Shown: positions 26,371-35,120 of the stretch, in pieces | How positions within the stretch are numbered: the stretch's first letter is position 1 | Layout: each line of letters begins with the position of its first letter | Source of the DNA: Sphingomonas abaci | GTDB lineage: Bacteria; Pseudomonadota; Alphaproteobacteria; Sphingomonadales; Sphingomonadaceae | Length of the DNA: 64,000 bases | Direction of reading: 5' to 3' | Assembly: GCF_014199625.1 (NCBI RefSeq) | Contig: NZ_JACHNY010000008.1 | Location: 1 to 64,000, forward strand | The notes under the pieces: generated by a model | Database searches by the model: none | Seen by the model: only the letters and a program-made list of their open reading frames with translations | Told to the model about the DNA's origin: nothing | Program-made: the position numbers and the translations under genes

Positions 26371-27012
26371 ATGTTCGACGTCGCATTCCGCCACCAGCAG
26401 GCGCTCGATCCCAGCGCGCTGACCACCATCCCGACCACGATCCACGCGATCGAAAAGGCGATCGAGGACTGCCGGCATGCCGGGCTCGATGCGAACAGCG
26501 ATCCCGCGATCGTGCTGCTCGCCCGCCATCTCGCCGCCATCTGCGCCGCCCGCCCCGACGACACCGTGCTGCGCGGCACCTGCGCCGACCGCGTGGCGGC
26601 ACTGCGACGCTTCCCCCCGCTGCTGTCGCTCGCGATCCGCGGCGTTGCCTATGATGCGGTCGCCAAGGAGCGTTTCCATATCGATGGCCGAAAGGCGCTG
26701 CGCCGGCTTGCCGCCGCGCTCGACGTCGCGCCCGATGCCTTCGATATCCATTCGCTGCCCGGCGAGGTCTCGATGGCGGGTGAGATCGTGCTGCGCACGT
26801 CCGATCTTCATCTCGAACTGACGATCGGGCGGCTGCGCGAAGGTCGCGAACTGCTCTACCGCCGTGCCGGCGTGACGCGCGATCCGGCGGGTCCGCCCAA
26901 CCATTATGCCGCGATGCGCGAACTCATCGACCCCGAACGGCTTGCGCGCCGCATCCGCCGCGACCTCGAGCTGACGGCGCCTGTGGCGCTGCCGGCACTG
27001 ATGACCGCCTGA
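26371..27012 (+). CDS. Uncharacterised protein
   Basis: A 213-residue soluble protein (MFDVAFRHQQALDPSALTTI) with no recognised domain. It is largely helical, with basic C-terminal segments (DPERLARRIRRDLEL). The start has no ordinary Shine-Dalgarno sequence next to it; instead CCCCCC abuts the ATG. It is in the plus-strand block, 13 bases before the next gene, so co-translation is likely. Confidence 0.65.
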   Translation: MFDVAFRHQQALDPSALTTIPTTIHAIEKAIEDCRHAGLDANSDPAIVLLARHLAAICAARPDDTVLRGTCADRVAALRRFPPLLSLAIRGVAYDAVAKERFHIDGRKALRRLAAALDVAPDAFDIHSLPGEVSMAGEIVLRTSDLHLELTIGRLREGRELLYRRAGVTRDPAGPPNHYAAMRELIDPERLARRIRRDLELTAPVALPALMTA

Positions 27013-27025
27013 CGGGAGAGCGCCC

Positions 27026-27322
27026 ATGGACATCGATCCCGCCATCGCCGCCGCGCGTGCCGAGGTCGCGCGGCTGACCCGCTACCTCGAGCGACGCAAG
27101 GACTTCCTCGACGCGCTCGACTGGCACGCGCTCCCGGACGAGATCGCCCGCCAGTCCGCGATGCTCGACGATCTGCTCGCCGGCGATCTTGCCGATGCCG
27201 TCCTTTACCGCGACTGGCTGGAGAAACGCGCGGCCGATGGTCATCACCTCGCCACCGGCATCCTACGCTTTGAGCCAAGGCCGCGTCCGTGGCACCCTGA
27301 ATGGAACACGCTTGCAGCCTGA
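27026..27322 (+). CDS. Uncharacterised helical protein
   Basis: A 98-residue protein (MDIDPAIAAARAEVARLTRY) predicted to be mainly helical, with a possible short coiled coil at residues 5-30 and a Trp/Pro-rich end (RPRPWHPEWN). GGGAG lies eight bases before the ATG. No family was recognised. It follows the previous gene by 13 bases. Confidence 0.6.
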   Translation: MDIDPAIAAARAEVARLTRYLERRKDFLDALDWHALPDEIARQSAMLDDLLAGDLADAVLYRDWLEKRAADGHHLATGILRFEPRPRPWHPEWNTLAA

Positions 27323-27338
27323 CCAGGAGGTTATCACC

Positions 27339-27650
27339 ATGAGCCGCCACCAGTTCCCCGGCCTCGATGGCGCGTCCACCGTCTTCATCGGATGGGACAG
27401 GCCGATGCAGACCTTCTTCGTACAGGTGCTGCGTCCGCATCCCCACCTCGCCGGCGAGGAAGAGACCGTGGCATGGCACGGCACCGCGATCGGCGAGCTT
27501 GCCAACGCCCGCGAGGCGGTGACGATCGCGTCGCGCTGGGCCAGCCTTCCATCCGACCTTGCCATCCGTCTCGAAACCGACCGGCTGAAGACGCTCGGGC
27601 AATCGGATGGCGAAGCGCAGCTTGCTGCCAGGCGGTTCATTACCCGCTGA
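27339..27650 (+). CDS. Uncharacterised protein
   Basis: A 103-residue protein (MSRHQFPGLDGASTVFIGWD) starting after a strong CAGGAGG. The N-terminal half looks like a small beta-sheet domain (TVFIGWDRPMQTFFVQVL) and the rest is helical. No motif was identified. It is 16 bases after the preceding gene and probably in one transcript with it. Confidence 0.65.
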   Translation: MSRHQFPGLDGASTVFIGWDRPMQTFFVQVLRPHPHLAGEEETVAWHGTAIGELANAREAVTIASRWASLPSDLAIRLETDRLKTLGQSDGEAQLAARRFITR

Positions 27651-27671
27651 TCCAGCCTGCCCCGGGGTAGC

Positions 27672-27728
27672 GAAGGGGAGGGGGAAGGGATGGTCGATCC
27701 GGTACTGGATCGACGGAGAACCCCCCCC
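27672..27728 (+). promoter_or_regulatory. G-rich leader with hairpin and C-run before start codon
   Basis: The tract CGAAGGGGAGGGGGAAGGG (27671-27689) is followed by a perfect hairpin GTCGATCC-GGTACT-GGATCGAC (27693-27714) and eight C residues that touch the ATG at 27729. This is the clearest example of the recurring leader in this block. Confidence 0.5.
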
Positions 27729-28232
27729 ATGTCCTACACGATCGACCTTGGTGCCGGTCCGGCCGAAGAAGATTGCGCGCAACTCGGCCGGTCGCCCGAC
27801 TTCGACACGCTGAATGCGCTCGAGATCGAGGCGTATCGCTGCGCGCTGATCGCGCGCCACGGCGCGCCGCCCGCAGGGTGCCGCTTCAGGACCATCGCCA
27901 ACCACCACGACTTCGGCTGCTACCGCACGCTTGGGTTGCGCATCACCGATGAGGATGACGCCGCGGTGTCAGCCTATGCCGAAGCCGTTGAGGATGGGCT
28001 TGCCACCTGGATCGAGGCGGGTTTCCGCGCGCCGGTCAGCTACGCCGGACCTGTGCCGGTCGTCGATCATATCGACACCGCTGCCATCGTCATCGGCGCG
28101 CTGATGACGACGCGTCCTGCCTGCGACGGCACTTTCCCGGTAGCCGACTTCGCCGTCCTTCATGCCAACCTTGCCGCCGCCTTCCCCGCCGAGGCCGCGA
28201 CTGCCCGCGCACGGCTCGCCGCATCCGCCTGA
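27729..28232 (+). CDS. Uncharacterised protein
   Basis: A 167-residue acidic protein (MSYTIDLGAGPAEEDCAQLG) with Ala-rich helices at its C-terminus. No domain was recognised. It lacks a conventional ribosome-binding site, having a run of C before the start and a hairpin upstream. Placement in the same-strand cluster of small genes is the only functional hint. Confidence 0.65.
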   Translation: MSYTIDLGAGPAEEDCAQLGRSPDFDTLNALEIEAYRCALIARHGAPPAGCRFRTIANHHDFGCYRTLGLRITDEDDAAVSAYAEAVEDGLATWIEAGFRAPVSYAGPVPVVDHIDTAAIVIGALMTTRPACDGTFPVADFAVLHANLAAAFPAEAATARARLAASA

Positions 28233-28284
28233 ACGGCAGACTTACGGCGCATGGCGCCGATCCATCCGAAATGGAGAAATCCCC

Positions 28285-28983
28285 ATGGCCAACAGCTACA
28301 CCAAGGCCGCGTTCGCGCTCACCGTCACTGCCGGGGAGGCGAACATGCTGCGGCTCGCCGAGCGCGCGGTCGACATCCTCGACACCAATGGCGCCGACGA
28401 GGATCTCGCGCTCGGCTACGACAGTCTCGGCACCGCCTTCCATGCGCTGTTCCCGCCGAAAGGAACGAGCATGTTCGAGAGCTTCCTCGACCTGTTCGAC
28501 GATTGGAGCTTCCCTTACCTGGACTGCCGGATCGACCTGTCCGAACCCGACGCGAACGGCCTGGTGCAGGCGCTGTTCTCCGGTGACCAGTTCGGTGTCG
28601 AGCCGGTCGCCAAACTGATCCGCATCGCCTGTCCCTCCGCGCTGCCGTGCGGCTTTGCGTGGTCGAGCGACTGCGACCGGCTTCATCCTGGCGAGTTCGG
28701 AGGCGGGTGCGTCGTCATCACCGCTGACGGTATCGACTGGCACAGCACGACCGGGATTCTCGAGCACGCGCTGCTGCGTGCCGAAAACCGCCACGACGGC
28801 ATCGACGGCCATGTCCTCGCGGTGCGCAGTCCCGAGGGCGAGATCGCATTCTGGAACCGGACGGACGGTCTGGTCGGGCTTGACCGCGCCACGGTGTGCC
28901 GGGGCGACGAGGCGGCTGAGGTCGATCTGTCGGCGTTCGACGCGGCACAATGGATGGCGCTGCCCGCGCCCTTCCACGGATGA
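28285..28983 (+). CDS. Uncharacterised protein
   Basis: A 232-residue protein (MANSYTKAAFALTVTAGEAN) of unknown family. Its central region alternates short strands with aromatic residues (FDDWSFPYLDCRIDLSEPD, CGFAWSSDCDRLHPGEFGGG), suggesting a compact soluble domain. Many sphingomonad plasmids carry a similar gene in this position. ATGGAGA lies upstream and CCCC touches the ATG. Its stop overlaps the next start (ATGA), so the two are translationally coupled. Confidence 0.7.
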   Translation: MANSYTKAAFALTVTAGEANMLRLAERAVDILDTNGADEDLALGYDSLGTAFHALFPPKGTSMFESFLDLFDDWSFPYLDCRIDLSEPDANGLVQALFSGDQFGVEPVAKLIRIACPSALPCGFAWSSDCDRLHPGEFGGGCVVITADGIDWHSTTGILEHALLRAENRHDGIDGHVLAVRSPEGEIAFWNRTDGLVGLDRATVCRGDEAAEVDLSAFDAAQWMALPAPFHG

Positions 28984-30290
28984 GCGCCGCAGCGCAGCCG
29001 GTAGAACCACCGTTCGACCCGGCCGATCCTGCGTGCTGGCTCGAACGCGGCCGCACGCCTGCCCATGCCGATGCCATCGCGCGCGCGTGGCGCGACTTCC
29101 CCGATCTGCCGGCACAGGCGCCGGTGGAAGCGCGCATGGCGCGCGGCCGCGAGAGGATCGCCGCGATGCGCGTCGTCAACGACGCGATCGCGGCCGAAAC
29201 CAGGGCACAGCGCGAGGCGACCAACTTCGCCTTCACGCAGGCCCAGGTCGAGCAGGGACGCGGTGACGATCGCGACATCGCACTCCTGCAGGGGCGCGAC
29301 GACTATGGCTATGTCTGGGATTGTGCGTGCCGCTATGCCGATGGCTGGTATGCCGCACACGCGGGCTGGCCGCATCATTACCCGGACGGCATCCCCTCGG
29401 ACGTACCGCTCGGCGAACGCCGTGCCGCCTATGACCGGGGCTTCACCGATGGCGGCGGGGACCGCACCGACCTGTTCGATGCCGCGAGGCGCGCCTTCAC
29501 CGCCGACCTGCGCCGCCACAATCTGCCGCCCGCGCCGATCGCGACGGTGACCGGCAGGCCGCTTCCAGGAAGCTGGCCCAAGCCGAGCGACGAGCCGCGA
29601 CCCGCGCGCTGGTCGCGCCGTCTCGTGGTCCTGTCGGCCAACGATATCGGCGGTGATCCGGCATGGGACTTTCTCGACCTGATCCACGCCCATCCCGGCT
29701 CCGAGGCCGCGACGATCGTGGTGCTTACCGAGGGCGGGTTCGTCGCGGCGGATCGCCTCGATAGCGGCGTGCACATCCATGCCGATCGCGAACACCTGCA
29801 CCGGCAGCTCACCGGGCTTGTCGGCGAGCGTGACTATGACGACGTGCTGGTGACGCTACAGGGCCATGACCTCGACCTGCTCGACGGAATCGCCGGCGCG
29901 CTGCCGCTGACGCGCACGATGGAACGCACCCGCAACACGCGGCTCCAGCAGCGCAGCCACCTGCGCATCTGGCTGGCTCGCGGGCGCTGCGACCACGAAA
30001 CGATGGCAGCGGGGCATATCCGCTGGGGCAAGGCGATTACCGGGCTGACCGGGCGGCTTGGCGAGTTCACCGCGCGCCATGTCGGTCCCGCACCGCACAA
30101 GGGGCATCTGATCCGCGTCACGACCGGCGACCTGACCGCGACCGGCTACGCCGCACCCGACGGGACACCGCTTGCACCCGAGATCACCGTGTCGAGCAAG
30201 GCAAAGCTTCGCCCGGCTATCGCCTCGACGTTGCGCACCTTCGCCGCGGCGACGCCGCTGATGGCGCAGGCGGTGCGCCGGGCCGCTTAA
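28980..30290 (+). CDS. Uncharacterised 436-residue protein
   Basis: A soluble protein with no recognised domain (MSAAAQPVEPPFDPADPACW). Residues about 85-165 are rich in aromatic and Asp residues (GYVWDCACRYADGWYAAHAGWPHHYPDG). The part from about 205 contains a Rossmann-like alternation (WSRRLVVLSANDIGGDPAWD, AATIVVLTEGG, YDDVLVTLQGHDLDLLDGI). It starts within the stop of the preceding gene. A nucleotide- or nucleic-acid-related role is possible but not shown. The C-terminus ends close to a convergent gene. Confidence 0.7.
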   Translation: MSAAAQPVEPPFDPADPACWLERGRTPAHADAIARAWRDFPDLPAQAPVEARMARGRERIAAMRVVNDAIAAETRAQREATNFAFTQAQVEQGRGDDRDIALLQGRDDYGYVWDCACRYADGWYAAHAGWPHHYPDGIPSDVPLGERRAAYDRGFTDGGGDRTDLFDAARRAFTADLRRHNLPPAPIATVTGRPLPGSWPKPSDEPRPARWSRRLVVLSANDIGGDPAWDFLDLIHAHPGSEAATIVVLTEGGFVAADRLDSGVHIHADREHLHRQLTGLVGERDYDDVLVTLQGHDLDLLDGIAGALPLTRTMERTRNTRLQQRSHLRIWLARGRCDHETMAAGHIRWGKAITGLTGRLGEFTARHVGPAPHKGHLIRVTTGDLTATGYAAPDGTPLAPEITVSSKAKLRPAIASTLRTFAAATPLMAQAVRRAA

Positions 30291-30580
30291 TAGCCGGCCC
30301 GCCGGCAGGCAGCGGCGAGCTGCGCGACCCTGGGGTTCCGGGCGCCCAGATCGGCGCGTGCCATCGGCAACGAGCGCGTGCAGATCGTGCGTTCGTCATC
30401 ATATTTCGCGCTGCGCTGCATCTCCCTTGCATGCGCCGACCTCGAGTTCGCCCGCCGTTCCTCGGATTGGGTGACCGCGTCCTGCGAGAGCGTGCCGGTC
30501 AGCCCGCCCATGTCAAATACCTGCGCCGCGGCCGGTGTCGCCGCCATCGCGCCGATAACGCTCAGAATTGCCAGTTTCAT
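30287..30580 (-). CDS. Small exported protein, minus strand
   Basis: A 97-residue protein with a clear signal peptide (MKLAILSVIGAMAATPAAAQ, cleavage after AAA) and a basic, helical mature part with two cysteines (TICTRS and AAACRR) that could form a disulfide. I chose the ATG at 30580, preceded by GGGAGACC. It is the only minus-strand gene for several kilobases and overlaps the 3' end of its convergent neighbour by four bases. Its function is unknown; it is probably periplasmic. Confidence 0.65.
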   Translation of the reverse strand: MKLAILSVIGAMAATPAAAQVFDMGGLTGTLSQDAVTQSEERRANSRSAHAREMQRSAKYDDERTICTRSLPMARADLGARNPRVAQLAAACRRAGY

Positions 30581-30705
30581 GCTCGGTCTCCCGTTCTGGT
30601 CGACCGGCTTCCTACCAGATTGCGCGGTCCGGGTCGAACGAGGCCCGGACGAGGCTCGCAAGTGCCGCGCCGCTGGCTCGTGTTTCCCAAGCTGAAAGGA
30701 TCCCC

Positions 30706-31245
30706 ATGGCTGACATCACCGACCTGCCCGTCATGACCCGCGACGATGCCGTCTCGATCGGTTTCGCGGGGTTCAACGACGTGCCCCACAAGCCCGTCGA
30801 GATACCCGACGGCGCGTTCACGATCACGGCGAAGACGAGCGAGGGACGCCGCATCACCTTCTCGTTCATGGGCAAGGGCTATGATGGCCCGGCGCGCTTC
30901 GTCGACATCCAGTTCCACGATCGCGGCACCGTCATCCCAAACGCCGATAACGGGGTATCACCCACCTTCAACGCCTTCGCGATCACGCGCGGCGGACGGC
31001 ACATCATCGACAGCCGGCCGCTTGACGAAGACGAAAAGCCCTCGATCGTCGTCGTCCTGATGGACAAGGCGGGAGACGAGCCGTCGCGTCCGAACCGAAC
31101 GAGCGCTCCCAACAAGGACCGTGTCCTTGCCGACCTGCTGGACCGCGCAGCGACCGTCATCTCCGATCCCCATGACAACATACTCGCCGACCACAGTGAT
31201 CTGGTCGACACGCTGACCGCCGAGGCCGCACGGCGCCGTCGATGA
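30706..31245 (+). CDS. Uncharacterised protein
   Basis: A 179-residue soluble protein (MADITDLPVMTRDDAVSIGF). The first 120 residues look beta-rich (FTITAKTSEGRRITFSFMGKG, RFVDIQFHDRGTVIP) and the C-terminal part is helical (DRVLADLLDRAATVISD). No family was recognised. GAAAGGA precedes the ATG. It is divergent from the small exported protein gene, with which it shares a 125-base promoter region. Confidence 0.65.
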   Translation: MADITDLPVMTRDDAVSIGFAGFNDVPHKPVEIPDGAFTITAKTSEGRRITFSFMGKGYDGPARFVDIQFHDRGTVIPNADNGVSPTFNAFAITRGGRHIIDSRPLDEDEKPSIVVVLMDKAGDEPSRPNRTSAPNKDRVLADLLDRAATVISDPHDNILADHSDLVDTLTAEAARRRR

Positions 31246-31336
31246 CCGGCCTCCCCTTCTGCACGGGGAGCGGAGGGGGAGGGCAGGGGAGAGCGGATGG
31301 AATCGACCGTGCGCTCGAACCCGAAAGCACCGTCCC

Positions 31337-31621
31337 ATGCGCAGCATCCTCGCTTTCTACGAAATCGACCGCGAGTACGGAGGTCCAGAAGAGGGGGGCT
31401 GGTGGTACGACAGCGGCACCTTCGTCCGTGCCATCGCCCTCCACTTCGACGATGCCGCCGCGATCGCCGCGCAGCAGCGCGCCAACCGGCTTCTCGAACG
31501 CCTCCAGCGGCATCGCCCCACCATCGATTCCTGCCTCTATGCGGGCGGTCGATACCGGGCTTTGACCTTCACCGGCCTGCCGCCGGAGCGCTTCCCGGCC
31601 GAGCGCCCACGCTACGCCTGA
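31337..31621 (+). CDS. Uncharacterised small protein
   Basis: A 94-residue protein (MRSILAFYEIDREYGGPEEG) with a Trp-rich motif GGWWYDSG and a helical middle. No family was recognised. A G-rich leader (31264-31292) precedes it and CCC touches the ATG, as for several neighbours. Confidence 0.6.
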   Translation: MRSILAFYEIDREYGGPEEGGWWYDSGTFVRAIALHFDDAAAIAAQQRANRLLERLQRHRPTIDSCLYAGGRYRALTFTGLPPERFPAERPRYA

Positions 31622-31663
31622 GCCCGGCCACGGTCATTCACCACAGTCACGAAAGGATCGGTC

Positions 31664-32182
31664 ATGCACCGCGTCCATTATTTCGCCACCAGCGCCGACG
31701 CATTCGATGCCTGCTTCGAGACACATCCGGGACTTGCCGAAGGCGATGTCATCGTCGCGCTCGCCGAAGGTGTCGTCGGCCTCGCCTCGGTCTATCCGAT
31801 CGCGGTGACGCGCCAAGGCGGTGCGCTGCACCACATGCCGGCAATGACGCGCGAGGTGCTGCTCGGCGAGATCGTCCACGATGCCGCGCAAATAACCAAC
31901 GCCGTCGAAACCGCGCTCGTGCACCGTCTGCCCGTCGAACCTCATTACCTCCCGTTCGCCAGCAGGCGGCATATCCTGCGCGCCGGCGAGGCCGCCGTCG
32001 CCTTGCGGCCCGATGACATCCTCGCGGTCGCCGACGCGATCGACCACCGCCTGCGCGCGCTGCGGACACGCCTCGATGGGGCCGTACCCGACAGCTCGCA
32101 GGCGCTGTTCCTCGAACGCGGCATCGCGCAGCTCGCCGAGGCTCGCGACCGCCTGGCGGCTTATGCCCGCGATCCGCGCTGA
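31664..32182 (+). CDS. Uncharacterised protein
   Basis: A 172-residue helical protein (MHRVHYFATSADAFDACFET) with AAAGGA ahead of the ATG. It has no recognised domain. It lies 22 bases upstream of the HerA-like ATPase gene on the same strand and could be an accessory to it. Confidence 0.62.
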   Translation: MHRVHYFATSADAFDACFETHPGLAEGDVIVALAEGVVGLASVYPIAVTRQGGALHHMPAMTREVLLGEIVHDAAQITNAVETALVHRLPVEPHYLPFASRRHILRAGEAAVALRPDDILAVADAIDHRLRALRTRLDGAVPDSSQALFLERGIAQLAEARDRLAAYARDPR

Positions 32183-32204
32183 CCGCTCGACCAGGGAGCC
32201 CGCC

Positions 32205-33431
32205 ATGCTCGATACGCTCGACCCCACCGCGACCCGAACGGGCGAACCGCCGCGCACCGCGACGCGCGTGCCGATCGGCCGTCACGCGACCGGCACGCTC
32301 GATCTCGATCTCGACCGGCTGCTTGCCGGGCGGATGTTGCTCCAGGGCGGTTCGGGCGCCGGCAAGAGCCGCACCATGCGGCGCATCGTCGAGGAAGCGT
32401 TCGATTACGTCCAGACGATCATCGTCGATCCCGAAGGCGAGTTCGGCAACCTCGCCGCGCACATCGGTGCGACGACCCTGAAAGCGGTCGAGATCGCATC
32501 GGACGGTCTGACCGCCGCGGCACTGCGCGCCCGACGTCACCGGATCGCGCTCCACCTCGACCTTACCGACCTCGATCCCGAACAGCGCATCGTCAAGGCT
32601 TCGGCCTTCTTCGCCGGACTGATCGGGGCGCCACGCGAGGACTGGACGCATACCGTGCTGGTCGCGATCGACGAGGGGCATCTGCTTGCCCCGCATATCG
32701 CGGGCTCGGCGCGCGATGCCGAAACCCGCCGCCTCGGCGTTGCGACCCTCACCGATCTGTGCGCGCGAGGCCGCAAGCGGGGTATCGCGCCGGTGATCGC
32801 CACCCAGCGGCTCGCCAAACTGTCGGCCTCGGTCATCTCCGAGCTTCAAAACTTCCTGATCGGCATCAACGTCTTCGACCGCGATATCGCGCGCGCGGCC
32901 GACATCCTCGGCTTCGGCGCGCGCGAGGCAGACCGTCTGCGGCTGCTCGAACCAGGTGAGTTCTACGCCTTCGGCCCGGCGCTCACCGCCACGCCGACGC
33001 TCGCCCGGATCGATCCGACCATCACCAGCCATCTGGGGCAAACACCCGCCCTGCACGGTGCGGCCGACATCGAAGCGGCCGAGGCGGAACGGCTGCTCGA
33101 CCTCGATGCCTTGCGCGAAGCACCGGCTCGCCGCGATACCGCGCTCGCCATTCGCGGCACCCGCGCGCTCGATACCTTCCTGCTTGACGATGCCGCGCCG
33201 GTCGCGGCCGCGATCTGTCTTGCGCTGCGCCGGATCGCGCCCAACGCGACGACCGCGACCGAGCTTGCCCGCCACCTCGCGCTGGACGCCGAGGCCGTGG
33301 ATGCCGCGCTCGACCTTCTGGCACTTCTCTCCGCGATCGACACCATGCCGCGCGGCACCGACCGCATGGCGAGGCTTCATGCGCGGCTGCGCGCCCGCCT
33401 CGGCGACGTGCCCGTGGTCGGTCTGTCATGA
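32205..33431 (+). CDS. HerA/DUF87-like ATPase
   Basis: A 408-residue P-loop ATPase of the HerA-FtsK group. Walker A is GGSGAGKS (48-55), the strand after it leads to IIVDPEGEFGN typical of DUF87/HerA, and Walker B is VLVAIDEGH with D156-E157. ARGRKRG and ATQRLAKL match the sensor and arginine-finger region. HerA proteins form hexamers that pump or resect double-stranded DNA, often with a nuclease partner, and many plasmid and defence systems use them. The gene overlaps the next gene (Myb-like repeat protein) by four bases (ATGA), so the two should act together, perhaps with the repeat protein targeting the motor to DNA. Confidence 0.83.
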   Translation: MLDTLDPTATRTGEPPRTATRVPIGRHATGTLDLDLDRLLAGRMLLQGGSGAGKSRTMRRIVEEAFDYVQTIIVDPEGEFGNLAAHIGATTLKAVEIASDGLTAAALRARRHRIALHLDLTDLDPEQRIVKASAFFAGLIGAPREDWTHTVLVAIDEGHLLAPHIAGSARDAETRRLGVATLTDLCARGRKRGIAPVIATQRLAKLSASVISELQNFLIGINVFDRDIARAADILGFGAREADRLRLLEPGEFYAFGPALTATPTLARIDPTITSHLGQTPALHGAADIEAAEAERLLDLDALREAPARRDTALAIRGTRALDTFLLDDAAPVAAAICLALRRIAPNATTATELARHLALDAEAVDAALDLLALLSAIDTMPRGTDRMARLHARLRARLGDVPVVGLS

Positions 33432-34702
33432 CCCGCATCGCCGCCTTTCCCGACGACGCGGAGGCCCACGCTCCCGTCATCGTCGAACTGGTCGCCTGCC
33501 CGGCGCCGGTGATACCGGCCGAGGGGACTGCCCTTGCCGAGGTGCCGTTCAGCCAGCACGCCTGGCTCCCGGGCGAGATCGACACGCTGCGCCATCTGTT
33601 CGCCGGGGATGCCACTATCCCCGATATCGCCGCTGCAACCAGGCGATCGATATGGGCGGTACGTGAGCGCCTGGCAGTGCTCGGGCTTCGCCGCGCCAGC
33701 AGCCGGCCTTGGGGCGAAATGGAGGACGATGAACTGGTCCGGCGCTACGGGCAGGATGCGACCGCGGACATCGCCTCGGACTTCGGGCGAAGCTGCGGGG
33801 CGGTCTATGCCCGTGCCGGATCGCTTGGCCTGACCGAGAGCCATCCGCCACCATGGACACCATGGGAAGATGCCCAACTGCGCACCGGGTATCTCGCCGG
33901 CGTCGCGCTGGTCGCGATCGGGGAGATCATCGGGCGTTCGACCGGCGCGGTGTCCGCGCGTGCCGGCGCGCTCGGCTGCAAGCATCCCGCGCGCAGTGCG
34001 CCGTGGCCGAGCGATGAACTCGCCCATGCCGTCACCCTGATCGTGGCGGGACACCGCTACGAGGCGGTGCGGGGAATGCTCACCGCCGAAGGCTATGCCG
34101 AACGATCACTATCCGCGATCAAGCAGCTTGCGGGTCGCCTCGGGATCGGGCGGGGCTGGGGCCGGAACTGGACCCGTGAGGAGGACGATCTGCTGCGCGA
34201 GGCGTACAGGGATGCGGCAAGCCTCCCGGCCGTCGCCGCTCGCCTCGGTCGCCCCCCCGGATCGGTGCGCTGGCGTGCCGGTCACCTCGGCCTGCGCGGC
34301 ACCCATGCGAAGGCTGACGGCTTTCGCGCCGGCCCGGTATGGACCAAGACCGATATCGCCACCCTGCGCGCGCTCTACGGGACGATGCCGATGGATGCGC
34401 TCGCGCACCGGATGGGACGGACCAGGGCCGCGCTGTTCACCCGCGCCAACCTCCTTGGACTGGTACACGGTTACCACCGTGCCTTCACGCCTGACGAGCG
34501 GGCCGCGGTGCGCATCGCCCATGCCAATGGCATTGCGCTCGCCGACCTCGCGACTGCGCTCGGGCGCAAGGCGGCGACGCTCAGCAAATATACCGGGAGC
34601 CACGGGCTGTCGTTCGGTCGGCGGGAACGGCTTGTACCTCCGCCGACGCTTGCGACCATCCTCGCCCTTGGAGCATCGGGCGATCAGGACCCTGGCTCTT
34701 GA
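33428..34702 (+). CDS. Protein with seven Myb/SANT-like helix-turn-helix repeats
   Basis: A 424-residue protein built almost wholly of tandem repeats of about 42-50 residues. They start near residues 46, 95, 143, 193, 248, 305 and 353. Each has a leading aromatic and acidic pair (W/F...E/D), a Leu-rich first helix, and a final A..LGR...A(V)..RA..LGL recognition-helix pattern. The best are PWTPWEDAQLRTGY...IIGRSTGAVSARAGALG and NWTREEDDLLREAY...RLGRPPGSVRWRAGHLG. Such modules bind DNA one after another. Translation is coupled to the HerA-like ATPase. A multi-repeat array like this could read an extended DNA sequence. Its target is unknown. Confidence 0.75.
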   Translation: MTRIAAFPDDAEAHAPVIVELVACPAPVIPAEGTALAEVPFSQHAWLPGEIDTLRHLFAGDATIPDIAAATRRSIWAVRERLAVLGLRRASSRPWGEMEDDELVRRYGQDATADIASDFGRSCGAVYARAGSLGLTESHPPPWTPWEDAQLRTGYLAGVALVAIGEIIGRSTGAVSARAGALGCKHPARSAPWPSDELAHAVTLIVAGHRYEAVRGMLTAEGYAERSLSAIKQLAGRLGIGRGWGRNWTREEDDLLREAYRDAASLPAVAARLGRPPGSVRWRAGHLGLRGTHAKADGFRAGPVWTKTDIATLRALYGTMPMDALAHRMGRTRAALFTRANLLGLVHGYHRAFTPDERAAVRIAHANGIALADLATALGRKAATLSKYTGSHGLSFGRRERLVPPPTLATILALGASGDQDPGS

Positions 34703-34995
34703 CGCGTGCCGAACTGCATTGCCGCCAGATGTAGCTCCTCGCGCCACTTCTCCTCGTAACCTTCGCTCAGATCCTGTCCCGAAAGCCGTTCGAGGTTCCT
34801 CGTGACCTTCGCCGGATCGAAGGTTTCTCCGGTACGGTCGGCGAACACCATCCGCATCGTCTGAAGATGCTGTAGCTGCGCGGCGGTCCGCAACGCGGCG
34901 CGTATCGCTTCCTCGCCTGAATCCCGATCCGGCCCGAGCATAGCGTTCAGCCGGCCATAGTCCGACAACGTGAGCGGTTCGGGCATCGGCACCAT
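34684..34995 (-). CDS. Uncharacterised small protein, minus strand
   Basis: A 103-residue soluble helical protein (MVPMPEPLTLSDYGRLNAML). I place the start at 34995, with AAGGAG six bases upstream. Longer readings begin at a GTG at 35037 or an ATG at 35016. The 3' end overlaps the end of the repeat-protein gene by 19 bases, tail to tail. No family was recognised. Confidence 0.55.
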   Translation of the reverse strand: MVPMPEPLTLSDYGRLNAMLGPDRDSGEEAIRAALRTAAQLQHLQTMRMVFADRTGETFDPAKVTRNLERLSGQDLSEGYEEKWREELHLAAMQFGTRQEPGS

Positions 34996-35064
34996 GTCAA
35001 ACTCCTTCGGGTTCATCACGACAGCATCAACGATCACGCGCCGTCATCGGTGCACGAGGCAGCA

Positions 35065-35120
35065 AAGGGGAGCGGGATGGGGAAGGGCGGGCCGAGAGCC
35101 CGCCAGAACGGAGCATTCCC
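35065..35120 (+). promoter_or_regulatory. G-rich leader with hairpin
   Basis: The tract AAGGGGAGCGGGATGGGGAA (35065-35084) is followed by a perfect hairpin GGCGGGC-CGAGA-GCCCGCC (35086-35104), then AACGGAGC and CCC before the ATG at 35121. It matches the leader type seen at 26308 and 27672. Confidence 0.45.

Noticed and set aside
31749..33380. A 543-codon minus-strand frame opposite the HerA-like gene
   Set aside because: It is a mirror of codon bias in the plus-strand genes, which have Walker motifs and coupled starts. No recognised domain.
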